In this document: positions 8,603-16,533 of the stretch, one piece after another
Layout of the letters: every line of letters begins with the position of its first letter
How positions within the stretch are numbered: the first letter of the stretch is position 1
Origin: Novosphingobium percolationis
Lineage (GTDB): Bacteria; Pseudomonadota; Alphaproteobacteria; Sphingomonadales; Sphingomonadaceae
Reading direction: 5' to 3'
Length of the DNA stretch: 64,000 bases
Assembly (NCBI RefSeq): GCF_020179425.1
Contig: NZ_JAILYM010000009.1
Coordinates: forward strand, 45,456 to 109,455
Program-made: the position numbers and the translations under genes
Notes under the pieces: model-generated
The model's input: only the letters and a program-made list of their open reading frames with translations
The model's database searches: none
Told to the model about the DNA's origin: nothing

Positions 8603-8823
8603 GCAAGACGGTCTGTCCGCGCTGCGCGACCGGCGGCGCCCTCGATGACTATCAAGGCAAGGAAGGCGGCAAGGTGGTGTGGACCATCCACCGCTGCCCG
8701 ACTTGCTGTTTTTCGTGGCGCGACAGCGAACCGGCCAGCGCCATCGGCATCGGGACTCGTTCGGCGGACTTTGCCGTCGATGCAGCCAATTTCGATCGTT
8801 ACGTGAAGATTCTCCAGCAATAG
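8599..8823 (+). CDS. Small subunit of non-oxidative hydroxyarylic acid decarboxylase (BsdD/VdcD-like)
   Basis: A 74-residue protein with two CxxC pairs, CPRC near residues 6-9 and CPTC around residue 33, plus the family string C-[FC]-F-[ST]-WR (here CCFSWRDSEP). This matches the small BsdD/VdcD subunit encoded next to some UbiD-type decarboxylases in Bacillus and Streptomyces. The cysteines suggest a zinc-binding structural subunit. It overlaps the large-subunit gene by 4 bases, which supports stoichiometric co-translation. Confidence 0.88.
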   Translation: MSKTVCPRCATGGALDDYQGKEGGKVVWTIHRCPTCCFSWRDSEPASAIGIGTRSADFAVDAANFDRYVKILQQ

Positions 8824-8841
8824 ACAGGCGGAACAGGACCC

Positions 8842-10308
8842 ATGACAGACCAAGCTCGCCAGATGGCCGCGCTGACCGCGGTGGAAGCTGCGATCGGCGC
8901 CGCGGGAGTCGATCGCACCCCTCAGGGGCTGGCCCGCTTTGCAATCAGCGGCGCGGCACCGCTTGGCATCGTCCTGCCGGCGGATGAAACCCAGCTCGCC
9001 AAGGCGCTGGAGGCGGCGCGAACCGCCGGCGGTGTGCTGCAACCCGTGTGCAACGGCGCCCACGGCCTCGAAAAGGCCGGGCTGGACAAGGTCATCATCC
9101 TTGATCTGCAGCGCATGAACAAAATTCTCGAGGTCAACGAGGCCCTGGCCTATTGCCTGGTCGAACCGGGGGTGACCTTCCGCCAGCTCGATGCCCATAT
9201 CAAGGAAAAGGGCATCAAGCTGTGGATCGACCATTGCGGCAATCCCGACGCCAGTGTGGCCGCAAGCTTCGTCCAGCGTCAGCCTGGCTATACGCCCTAT
9301 TCCGACCACTTCCTGATGCAGTGCGGGCTCGAGGTCATGCTTGCGGACGGAAAGCTGGTGCGGACCGGCATGGGCGCCATGCCCAAGAGCACCTGCTGGC
9401 AACTGTTCAAGTTCGGCTACGGCCCCTGGGTCGATGGCCTGTTCACGCAATCGGATTTCGCCGTGCCGACTAAGGTCGGCATGTGGATGATGCCGCAACC
9501 GCCGGCCCACCAGACCTTCATGGTGACCGTGCCCAAGGAAGACCAGCTGGCCGACCTGCTCGACGTGCTTGGCCCGCTGAAACTCAACATGGTCGTGGCC
9601 AACGGCGTCGCGGTCGGGAACGCACTCCACGAAGCCGCCCTGCTCGGCAAGAAGCGCGGCGACTATGATGGCAAGGGACCGATGGCGGCCAGCGCGGTAA
9701 CCGCTGCGGGCGAGGCGCTGGGCCTGGGCCACTGGAATCTCTATGGCGCGCTCTATGGCTTGCCAGGCAATGTCCCGATCCTGTGTGATATGGTCAAGGG
9801 GGCGTATTCCTCGATCCCCGGTGCGCGGGTAATCACCGATGGCAAGGGCATCGATCCCCGCCTGTGGGCCTGGCGCATGGGTGCCATGACCGGCGTGGTG
9901 GCCGATGCGCCGGCGCGCGTGCCGGCATGGAACGGCGATCAGGCGGTTGCCGTCAATCCGGTCAGTCCCGTAGACGGTGAGGAGGCGATGCGGCTCTACG
10001 AACTGTCGCGCGACATCTGCGCCAAGCACGAATTCGACTATCTCGGCGAAACCGTGGCGATCTGGCGTTCGGCCAATCATCGCCAGATTCTGCCTTTTGC
10101 CGCCGCGCAGTCCGAAAGCTCTGCACATGCTGGCGAATGCGCCGCTGCGCTGATCGCGGCGCAGGCCGAAGCCGGTTTCGGGCAGGCGATCGCCGAACCC
10201 GGAATGCGCGAAACGGTCGGCAAAACGTTCGAAACCAAGGGGCTTTCAACCTTGCATGAGCGAGTCAAGAAGGCGCTCGACCCGACGGCCCTGTTCGCAT
10301 CCGCCTGA
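8842..10308 (+). CDS. Second FAD-linked oxidase of the VAO/4-cresol dehydrogenase family, divergent
   Basis: A 488-residue paralogue of the 4082-5641 flavoprotein. It keeps the FAD-domain blocks (YCLVEPGVTFRQLDAHI, GYTPYSDHFLMQCGLEVMLADGKLVRTG, GYGPWVDGLFTQSDFAVPTKVGMWMMP) that resemble the PchF subunit of 4-cresol methylhydroxylase. The expected RDMHH flavin-attachment region is replaced by WRSANHRQIL, and the PP-loop near the N terminus is shortened. It may bind FAD non-covalently, act on another substrate, or pair with the first flavoprotein. The cytochrome gene follows directly, so this subunit is a natural partner for it. Confidence 0.88.
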   Translation: MTDQARQMAALTAVEAAIGAAGVDRTPQGLARFAISGAAPLGIVLPADETQLAKALEAARTAGGVLQPVCNGAHGLEKAGLDKVIILDLQRMNKILEVNEALAYCLVEPGVTFRQLDAHIKEKGIKLWIDHCGNPDASVAASFVQRQPGYTPYSDHFLMQCGLEVMLADGKLVRTGMGAMPKSTCWQLFKFGYGPWVDGLFTQSDFAVPTKVGMWMMPQPPAHQTFMVTVPKEDQLADLLDVLGPLKLNMVVANGVAVGNALHEAALLGKKRGDYDGKGPMAASAVTAAGEALGLGHWNLYGALYGLPGNVPILCDMVKGAYSSIPGARVITDGKGIDPRLWAWRMGAMTGVVADAPARVPAWNGDQAVAVNPVSPVDGEEAMRLYELSRDICAKHEFDYLGETVAIWRSANHRQILPFAAAQSESSAHAGECAAALIAAQAEAGFGQAIAEPGMRETVGKTFETKGLSTLHERVKKALDPTALFASA

Positions 10309-10340
10309 GCCGTCCCGCAATTATTCGAGTTGGAGAGATG

Positions 10341-10706
10341 ATGAAAAAGCTGGCTGTCTTGTCGCTCGTTGCTGTTCTCGGTGCTTGCAGCAAGGCACCG
10401 AATGCCGAAAAGCCCGACGGCGCCGAAAATTACGCCCTCAAGTGCGCCGGGTGCCATAACCCGGGGCCCGGTCATCCCGGCACGATGCTGCTTGACCAAC
10501 TGAAGCGTCCGGTCCCGGCACTGATCGGCCGCAAGGATCTTGAGCTCGACTATCTGAAGTCGGTGGTGCGCCATGGCCTCGTCGAAATGCCCCCATTCCG
10601 TCCGACCGAACTGAGCGACGACGAGATCGCGGAAATCTACGCCTACATCAAGGATGCGAAAGCTCCCGTCCAGGCCCCGGCAATGCCGGCTAAGGAAGCG
10701 CCCTGA
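10341..10706 (+). CDS. Cytochrome c lipoprotein, likely electron acceptor of the flavoproteins
   Basis: A 121-residue class I cytochrome c. The N terminus MKKLAVLSLVAVLGACSKAP carries a lipobox (LGAC), so the protein is probably anchored in a membrane facing the periplasm. CAGCH is the single haem c attachment site and MPPFRPTELSDDEI supplies the axial methionine region. Its size and position after VAO/PCMH-type flavoprotein genes match the small cytochrome subunit (PchC) of 4-cresol methylhydroxylase. Of two adjacent ATG codons, 10341 is better spaced from the GGAG at 10332 than 10338. The 3' end overlaps the converging 10690-11202 gene by 17 bases. Confidence 0.9.
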   Translation: MKKLAVLSLVAVLGACSKAPNAEKPDGAENYALKCAGCHNPGPGHPGTMLLDQLKRPVPALIGRKDLELDYLKSVVRHGLVEMPPFRPTELSDDEIAEIYAYIKDAKAPVQAPAMPAKEAP

Positions 10707-11202
10707 CGATAAGCTGCGCAAGCGGCGCGGCGGCTGCATCGGGCGCTTCGATGGACCGCCGGTATCGCTCCAGGCTCGCCCTCGCCGCGGCTTGAGGCGT
10801 TGGCGTTTCGCCGCCCCGTTCCAAGCCTGCCGCCAAAGTTTCCACCATCTCCGCCTGGACAAGACGTTCGGCCTCTAGTTCGACCTGCTTGAGTGCCCCG
10901 TAAATCTTGTGTCGCGCAGTTTCCGTAACGGGATCGGACGGCTTGACCCAGCGCCTCGCCCGGCGCAGCGGCTGCACGAGGTTGTCGTTAAGCGGTGCGA
11001 CGGCTTCGCGCAGCTCACAGATCCGTTCGGCATCAAGCGCCTTCCGCTGCGTCTCCGCCACCCACAGGCCCAGTAGCAGCAGATTGACGTCGAAACCGTA
11101 TTCGTCCTGCAGGGCAATGCACAGTTCCGCCACCTGCGGCACGGCATAGACCTCGAGCGAAAACGCCCAGAAGGCCTCGGCATCGGTTGCTGATTCATTC
11201 AT
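10690..11202 (-). CDS. TIGR02444/DUF2390-like protein
   Basis: A 170-residue, probably cytoplasmic helical protein. AFWAFSLEVYAVPQVAELCIALQDEYGFDVNLLLLGLWVA is typical of the TIGR02444 (DUF2390) family of unknown function. The start is set at the ATG before NESATDAEAFWAF; the frame is open further upstream but without homology. Genes of this family usually sit with housekeeping genes, so its place between the catabolic operon and the hydrolase gene may be incidental. No functional link is evident. Confidence 0.8.
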   Translation of the reverse strand: MNESATDAEAFWAFSLEVYAVPQVAELCIALQDEYGFDVNLLLLGLWVAETQRKALDAERICELREAVAPLNDNLVQPLRRARRWVKPSDPVTETARHKIYGALKQVELEAERLVQAEMVETLAAGLERGGETPTPQAAARASLERYRRSIEAPDAAAAPLAQLIVRALP

Positions 11203-11322
11203 GCGTGGCACCTTCAAACCAAAAGGGGTGGCCAGGCAAGACGCCCGACCACCCCCTCGTTTCCTTGGTTGCCCAGCCCTGCTCTGCAAAGCAAGCGCAC
11301 GGCGTTATGCTGCCGGCTGCGC

Positions 11323-12183
11323 TCAGAACGAACGCGCGCCGAAGTGAATCTCCAGCATCGGCCGCATCACGTCCCAGCGTTCGAGCTGCGACCAGTGGCC
11401 GGAGCGATCGAGCACGTAGAGCTCGGCATGTTTGAGGTGTTCGATCAGGTAGAGGCTGGTATCGAGCGGAACGATGCGATCCTGCCGGCCATGGAAGATC
11501 AGCACCTTGTGCGGCAGCTTGCACAGGATCGACGGCGGCATGTTGAGCGTATCGACGCCCTGCTTCATCGAATCGATCATCTTGACCGCGGTCTTCATGA
11601 TCTCGGGATCGGTGGCGATCTTGTAGCGGTTGTTGACGATTTCTTCCATGCCTTCGAACTTGTCGGGGTCATAGGCGAAACTGTGCATCAGTTGGCGATA
11701 GCGCGAGGGCCGCGGATCGGAATAGAACGACAGCAGCCGCACCAGTTCGGGCGTCTTCGGGCCTGGCGCCCCGATCGAGCCCATCAGCACCACCCGGTCG
11801 ATCCGGTCAGGCTCCTCGCTCATCATCTGCAGGGTCAGCGCACCGCCCATCGAATTGCCGACAACATGGGCCTTCTCGATGCCCAGCGTCTCCAGCAGCC
11901 CGAAGCACTGGTCCACCCGGGTGCCGATCCAGGCCATGACATTGTCGGGCCAGGGTTCGGGGATGACCGACTGTCCGAAGCCGATCAGGTCCGGTGCGAT
12001 CACGAAGAAGTTTTCCGCCAGGTCGGGCATCAGGTGCAGCCAGTTCGATCCGGCGTGGGCTCCCGGTCCTGCCCCGTGCAGCAGCAGCACCGCCGGTTTG
12101 CTCGGATCGCCGGCCAGAAGGGTATGCGAAGTCAGGCCCCGGCCCGTAATCTTTTCTTCTCGAACGCTTGTGTCGATGGTCAT
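11323..12183 (-). CDS. Alpha/beta hydrolase, meta-cleavage product hydrolase-like (DmpD/XylF/MhpC type)
   Basis: A 286-residue alpha/beta hydrolase. The oxyanion region is LLLHGAGPGAHAGSNW (residues 33-48), the nucleophile is Ser111 in VGNSMGGAL, and Asp235 (HGRQDRIVP) with His263 (DRSGHWSQLERW) completes the triad. HGAGPGAHAGSNW and GNSMGG are hallmarks of C-C hydrolases acting on meta-cleavage products such as 2-hydroxymuconate semialdehyde. It is transcribed divergently from the hydratase/aldolase operon, from a shared 149-base promoter region with a candidate operator. The ring-cleavage dioxygenase that would make its substrate is not in the window. Confidence 0.9.
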   Translation of the reverse strand: MTIDTSVREEKITGRGLTSHTLLAGDPSKPAVLLLHGAGPGAHAGSNWLHLMPDLAENFFVIAPDLIGFGQSVIPEPWPDNVMAWIGTRVDQCFGLLETLGIEKAHVVGNSMGGALTLQMMSEEPDRIDRVVLMGSIGAPGPKTPELVRLLSFYSDPRPSRYRQLMHSFAYDPDKFEGMEEIVNNRYKIATDPEIMKTAVKMIDSMKQGVDTLNMPPSILCKLPHKVLIFHGRQDRIVPLDTSLYLIEHLKHAELYVLDRSGHWSQLERWDVMRPMLEIHFGARSF

Positions 12184-12286
12184 CCTCTATCTCCGCCGTT
12201 TTGCTCTTGTGCCCCTATGGCGCCGCCTTTGCGATCAAGGCCGGGGTCGTTGGGAGAGCGCAGGATGTGGTAGACGACCATTTATT

Positions 12287-12311
12287 ATTGTGCAATGCAT
12301 TTGGCATAATG
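12287..12311. promoter_or_regulatory. Candidate operator B, between hydrolase and hydratase genes
   Basis: The motif reads TTGTGCAATGCATTTGGCAT followed by AATG. It is closest to the copy at 16499-16519 and similar to 2804-2823. It sits in the divergent promoter region of the hydrolase (minus) and hydratase operon (plus), where one bound regulator could control both. Recognition by the IclR-type protein is inferred from the shared sequence. Confidence 0.5.
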
Positions 12312-12332
12312 CTTGAGGATCAGGGAGAGGAT

Positions 12333-13181
12333 ATGACAAGCCCGAATCGCGGCGCTCGATCCGGTCAATCGCAACCAACGCTTGATCCTGCTCTAGTCGC
12401 GGAGCTCGCGCGGGAACTCGATGCCGCCGAGCAGAACCGCAAGCCAATCCGCCAGTTTACCGCCCGCTATCCGGACATGACGATTGCCGATGGCTATCGG
12501 ATCAGTAAGCAATGGGTCGATCTCAAGCTCGCGCGCGGGCGGACGGTCCATGGCCACAAGATCGGCCTCACCTCGCGCGCCATGCAGCAGGTCGCAGGCA
12601 TCACCGAGCCGGATTATGGCACCTTGCTCGACGACATGGTGTTCGAACAGGGCGGCGACATCCCTTGCGACCGTTTCATCACCCCCAAGGTCGAGGTCGA
12701 ACTGGCCTTTGTCCTGGCCCGCCGGATCGAAGGCCCGAATGTCACCGTGTTCGACGTCCTGCGGGCAACCGAATATGTCATCCCTTCGGTTGAAATCATC
12801 GACAGCCGCACGACAGTGGTAGATGCCGAGACCGGCGCCCGCCGCAAGGTGCAGGACACGATCAGCGACAATGCGGCCAACGCCGGCATCATCGTTGGCG
12901 GCCTGCCGATGCGGCCCGAAAAGGTCGACATGCGCTGGATCGGCGCGATGCTGAGCCGCAACGCGGTGGTCGAGGAAACCGGGATCGCGGCGGGCGTGCT
13001 TAACAACCCCGCCAATGGCATCGCCTGGCTGGCCAACCGCCTGGCACCTTGGGGCCAGGCGCTCGAACCCGGCGAAGTCGTGCTGGGCGGCTCGTTCACC
13101 CGTCCGGTCGAAGCGCGGCCGGGCGACGTTTTCAACGCCGATTTCGGGCCGATGGGCGCGATCGGTTTCCGGTTCGTTTGA
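12333..13181 (+). CDS. 2-oxo-hept-4-ene-1,7-dioate / 2-hydroxypentadienoate hydratase-like
   Basis: A 282-residue member of the fumarylacetoacetase-fold hydratases (MhpD/HpaH), which add water to a 2-hydroxydienoate from meta-cleavage in a metal-dependent reaction. HGHKIGLTSRAMQ, VEVELAFVL (metal-binding glutamates), EIIDSR and the C-terminal VEARPGDVFNADFGPMGAIGFRF are family blocks. An N-terminal 25-residue extension precedes the domain. ATG 12333 follows GGGAGAGG. The immediate HpaI-type aldolase neighbour favours an HpaH-like role (dicarboxylic substrate), but a 2-hydroxypenta-2,4-dienoate hydratase is equally compatible with the hydrolase next door. Confidence 0.9.
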   Translation: MTSPNRGARSGQSQPTLDPALVAELARELDAAEQNRKPIRQFTARYPDMTIADGYRISKQWVDLKLARGRTVHGHKIGLTSRAMQQVAGITEPDYGTLLDDMVFEQGGDIPCDRFITPKVEVELAFVLARRIEGPNVTVFDVLRATEYVIPSVEIIDSRTTVVDAETGARRKVQDTISDNAANAGIIVGGLPMRPEKVDMRWIGAMLSRNAVVEETGIAAGVLNNPANGIAWLANRLAPWGQALEPGEVVLGGSFTRPVEARPGDVFNADFGPMGAIGFRFV

Positions 13182-13196
13182 GAGGCAGCCACACCG

Positions 13197-13985
13197 ATGA
13201 AGACTCCTGCGAACCGCTTCAAGCAAGGCCTGGGCGAAGGCCCAATGCAGCTCGGCTTCTGGCTCGCGCTGGCAAGCCCGAACATCGCCGAAATCTGCGC
13301 CGGGCTTGGCTACGACTGGCTGCTGGTGGATGCCGAGCACGGCGCCCAGACCTTGCCGGGCATCGCCGATCAGCTCCGCGCGGTGGACGCCAATCCGCCC
13401 TGTTCGGCGATCGTGCGCGTTCCTAGCGACGATCCTATCGGCATTCGCCAAATCCTCGATCTCGGCGCCCAGACGATCATGGTGCCGATGGTCGAAACCG
13501 CCGAACAGGCCGCGGCGCTGGTCAAGGCCGCGCGCTATCCGCCGCAAGGCGAGCGCGGTATCGGCGGCGCCCGGGCCGCGCGCTGGGGGCGCTACCCGGC
13601 CTATGTCGCCGAAGCCAACCGGCAGCTGTGCATCATCGTCCAGATCGAGACCGCGCTGGCGCTGGAAAACATCGAGGCGATCGCCGCCGTCGATGGCATC
13701 GATGCGCTGTTCGTCGGCCCGGTCGATCTGGCCGCGTCGCTGGGTCTGCTGGGCGAAAGCAATTTCGCCGCCCTGTCCGAAGTGACCGCAGGCGCGCTGG
13801 CCCGGATCCGGGCAACCGGCAAACCTTGCGGGATCCTGTCGCGCGACCAGCGCCTGGTGCAGCAATTCCTCGATGGCGGCGCGCGTTTCGTCGCGGTCGG
13901 GATCGATGCCTTCGCGCTGGCCAAGGCGGCCGGCGACATGGCCAAGGAATGGGCGGCCCGGATCGCCGGGCAAGCAGCGGACTGA
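13197..13985 (+). CDS. HpaI-type class II aldolase (4-hydroxy-2-oxoheptanedioate aldolase-like)
   Basis: A 262-residue HpcH/HpaI-family aldolase. It would cleave a 4-hydroxy-2-oxo acid to pyruvate plus an aldehyde using a divalent metal. Visible features are LLVDAEHGA with His48, the arginine in IVRVPS (Arg74), the metal ligands Glu151 (VQIETALALENI) and Asp177 (VGPVDLAASLG), and RGIGGARAARWG. It begins 15 bases after the hydratase and is followed by a CoA-transferase gene. With a dicarboxylic substrate the aldehyde would be succinate semialdehyde, matching the GabD-like enzyme at 1.3 kb. Confidence 0.92.
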   Translation: MKTPANRFKQGLGEGPMQLGFWLALASPNIAEICAGLGYDWLLVDAEHGAQTLPGIADQLRAVDANPPCSAIVRVPSDDPIGIRQILDLGAQTIMVPMVETAEQAAALVKAARYPPQGERGIGGARAARWGRYPAYVAEANRQLCIIVQIETALALENIEAIAAVDGIDALFVGPVDLAASLGLLGESNFAALSEVTAGALARIRATGKPCGILSRDQRLVQQFLDGGARFVAVGIDAFALAKAAGDMAKEWAARIAGQAAD

Positions 13986-13989
13986 AACG

Positions 13990-15171
13990 ATGCCGACAAC
14001 CGGATGGCAGACGCAATTACCCGCCGACGGCATGGCCAAGCCGCTGAGCGGGGTTCGTGTGCTGGAGCTGGCCCGGATCCTGGCCGGTCCGTGGTGCGGA
14101 CAGCTGCTGGCCGATCTTGGCGCCGAAGTGATCAAGATCGAACGACCGGTCAGCGGCGATGATACCCGCCACTGGGGCCCGCCATTTGTCATCTCGGACA
14201 GCGGCGAAAACCTCGGCGCGGCCTATTACCACTCCACCAACCGCGGCAAACGATCGATTGCCGTCGATATCGCCAGCCCGGCCGGACAGCGGATCGTCCG
14301 CGAGCTGGCCGCCTCGGCCGATGTCGTGATCGAGAACTACAAGGTCGGCGGGCTGAAGAAATACGGGCTCGATCATCCCGCGTTGAGCGCGCTCAACCCT
14401 CGACTGATCACCTGCTCGATCACCGGCTTCGGCCAGACCGGGCCCTATGCCCACCGTCCCGGCTATGACTATATCGCCCAGGCCATGGGCGGCCTGATGT
14501 CGATGACCGGAGAAGCCGGGCGCCAGCCGCAGAAGGCCGGGATCGCGGTGGCCGACCTGTTCACCGGGGTCTACAGCGCAGTCGCGATCCTGGCCGCAAT
14601 CAACCGGCGGCACGGAACCGGACTGGGCGCCCATATCGACATGGCCCTGCTCGATACCCAGGTAAGCGTCATGGCGAACCAGGCGCTGAACTGGATGACC
14701 TCGGGCACCGTGCCGCGCCGGGTCGGCAACGGCCACGCCAATCTGGTGCCCTATCAGGCCTTCCCGACCAGCGACGGCGATCTGGTCATCGCAGTGGGCA
14801 ACGATGGCCAGTTCGCCAGCCTGTGCCGGGTGCTCGGCACCGGGCTTGATAATGATGCCCGCTTTGCCACCAATCCCGGCCGGGTCCGCAACCGCGAGGT
14901 CTTGCTCGCCGCGCTCGAAGCGCTGACCGCAACCTGGACCCGGCAGGAACTGGCCGACGCGCTCGAGGGGGCAGGCGTTCCGGCGGGTCCGATCAACGAA
15001 CTCGACGATGTCTTCGCCAACCCGCAGGTCATCGCGCGGGGCATGGCGATCGCGCGCGACCAGCGCACCGGAGTCGCCAGTCCGATCGTGATCGATGGGG
15101 TGCGGATGGTTTCGGATATTGCAGCGCCCGGCGTCCCCGAAACGCTTGAGGAGCCATTGACCTCGTCCTGA
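13990..15171 (+). CDS. CaiB/BaiF (class III) CoA-transferase
   Basis: A 393-residue family III CoA-transferase. It carries the N-terminal GVRVLELARILAGPWCGQLLADLGAEVIKIERP, the catalytic aspartate at about residue 160 in RPGYDYIAQAMGGLMSMTG, and the C-terminal AGVPAGPINELDDVFANPQV block. The family moves CoA between organic acids, often from succinyl-CoA. It begins 4 bases after the aldolase stop and is the last gene of this operon. Its acceptor could be a pathway acid or the incoming substrate; no family member with a known identical context comes to mind. Confidence 0.9.
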   Translation: MPTTGWQTQLPADGMAKPLSGVRVLELARILAGPWCGQLLADLGAEVIKIERPVSGDDTRHWGPPFVISDSGENLGAAYYHSTNRGKRSIAVDIASPAGQRIVRELAASADVVIENYKVGGLKKYGLDHPALSALNPRLITCSITGFGQTGPYAHRPGYDYIAQAMGGLMSMTGEAGRQPQKAGIAVADLFTGVYSAVAILAAINRRHGTGLGAHIDMALLDTQVSVMANQALNWMTSGTVPRRVGNGHANLVPYQAFPTSDGDLVIAVGNDGQFASLCRVLGTGLDNDARFATNPGRVRNREVLLAALEALTATWTRQELADALEGAGVPAGPINELDDVFANPQVIARGMAIARDQRTGVASPIVIDGVRMVSDIAAPGVPETLEEPLTSS

Positions 15172-15180
15172 GGCAAGCGT

Positions 15181-16419
15181 CTATCGGCTCGGCGGATTGA
15201 GGCGCTGGAACAGCTTGCCGCGTTCGCTATAAAGCACAAGGGCCAAGGTCAGCGAGCCGACCATGACCAGCGCAATCGCGAGCGGCCGCGGTGTGCCATC
15301 GTAAGCATACCCGATCAGGCCGCCCAGCCCCGCCCCCAGCACCAGCCGGAAGAATGCCTGAACCGATGCCGCCGCACCGGCAATATGCCCGAAAGCCTGC
15401 AAGGCAATTGCAGTGAAATTGACGAAGACGGTAATCAGCAGGCACATGTTGAGAGACATGAGGACGACAAACTGGACCAGGGTTTCGCCGGGAGCAGAGG
15501 CCAGGAGCAATTGTCCCACCGATGCCGCAAGGTGGCAGAAAATTGCGGCATGGCCGATCCGCCGGGTGCCGAAGCGCTCGACGATCGCCGAATTGACCAG
15601 GCTGGCCAGCGCCATGGTTGCCGCCATCGAGCCGAAGATCAGTGGATAGGCCGAGCCTGCGCCGAAATGTTCGCCAATCAGTTGTTGCGAACTGTTGATG
15701 AACCCGAAGTGCCCGCCAAAAATTAGCGACATGCCAATGACATAGCCGATCGACGCCCGGTTCCCGAGCACCGTTGCAACATTGCCCAGCAAGTTGCCCG
15801 AGCGCTCCGACTGCCGGTTCTGCTTCGGATTGGTTTCCTCCATTCTGAGCAGGAACCAGCCCGTCACCGCCAGCGCCAAAGCACCGATCACCAGGAAGAT
15901 CGCCCGCCATCCCGCGAGCTCGAGAATCGCATAGCCAAGGCTGGGCGCGAAGGTCGGCACCGCCATGAACAGCATCGCCACCACTGCCTGCAGCTTGGCC
16001 ATGCCGGCACCTTCATAGCGATCGCGGATGATCGCCAGCGGCAGCACCGTCAGCCCGGACGACGCGAAACCCAGTATGGCGCGCAGCGCCAGAAGCACAT
16101 AGAAGTCACGCACCAGCGCCGACACCGCATTGACGGCCACGAACAACGCCATGTAGCCGAGCAGGACCGGCTTGCGCCCATAGCGATCGGAGATTGTTCC
16201 GGGTATCAGCGAACCCAATCCCGAACTGACCAGGAAAACGCTGATGATCAACTGGCGCTGGTTCGACTGGGCAACCTCAAAATCGGCAGCGATGTGTCCG
16301 AGAGCCGGCAGCAGCGAGGTGAAGGCCAGCGACTGGAGCGCCTGTATCATCGCCATCATGGCGATGAATTCACGCCGGCCTAAGCCGGATTCCGTCGCGG
16401 AACTTTGAAGGTTCGCCAA
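15181..16419 (-). CDS. MFS transporter, Bcr/CflA drug-resistance-like branch
   Basis: A 412-residue, 12-helix major facilitator protein of the inner membrane. The cytoplasmic loop motif SDRYGRKPVLLGY between helices 2 and 3 and PLAIIRDRYEGAGMAKLQ place it near the Bcr/CflA group. The start is set at a TTG (16419) that has AGGAG eight bases upstream; the frame is open to 16512, but that start would run into the candidate operator at 16499-16519. It faces the CoA-transferase gene tail to tail (9-base gap) and lies next to the IclR regulator. Export of a toxic intermediate or uptake of the aromatic substrate are both possible. Confidence 0.88.
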   Translation of the reverse strand: MANLQSSATESGLGRREFIAMMAMIQALQSLAFTSLLPALGHIAADFEVAQSNQRQLIISVFLVSSGLGSLIPGTISDRYGRKPVLLGYMALFVAVNAVSALVRDFYVLLALRAILGFASSGLTVLPLAIIRDRYEGAGMAKLQAVVAMLFMAVPTFAPSLGYAILELAGWRAIFLVIGALALAVTGWFLLRMEETNPKQNRQSERSGNLLGNVATVLGNRASIGYVIGMSLIFGGHFGFINSSQQLIGEHFGAGSAYPLIFGSMAATMALASLVNSAIVERFGTRRIGHAAIFCHLAASVGQLLLASAPGETLVQFVVLMSLNMCLLITVFVNFTAIALQAFGHIAGAAASVQAFFRLVLGAGLGGLIGYAYDGTPRPLAIALVMVGSLTLALVLYSERGKLFQRLNPPSR

Positions 16420-16498
16420 ACCATGCTCTCCTGAAGCTGCCACAGGGCCGGATCGAACCCGCAACACACTGTCAGGAGTTAAGGAAGGCGCCGCCCTT

Positions 16499-16519
16499 AT
16501 TGTGCAACGCATTACGCAT
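16499..16519. promoter_or_regulatory. Candidate operator C, upstream of the MFS gene
   Basis: TTGTGCAACGCATTACGCAT begins at 16500 in the short region between the MFS promoter and the 3' end of the IclR gene. It matches the 12.3-kb copy in TTGTGCAAyGCATT..GCAT with the same 17-bp spacing from TGCAA to GCAT. The partly symmetric TGC...GCA ends fit a dimeric regulator. Confidence 0.5.
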
Positions 16520-16533
16520 ATCGATACAAAGGG

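Noticed and set aside
8488..10128. 546-codon minus-strand frame opposite the second flavoprotein gene
   Set aside because: Antisense shadow; the plus-strand gene has intact family blocks and operon spacing.
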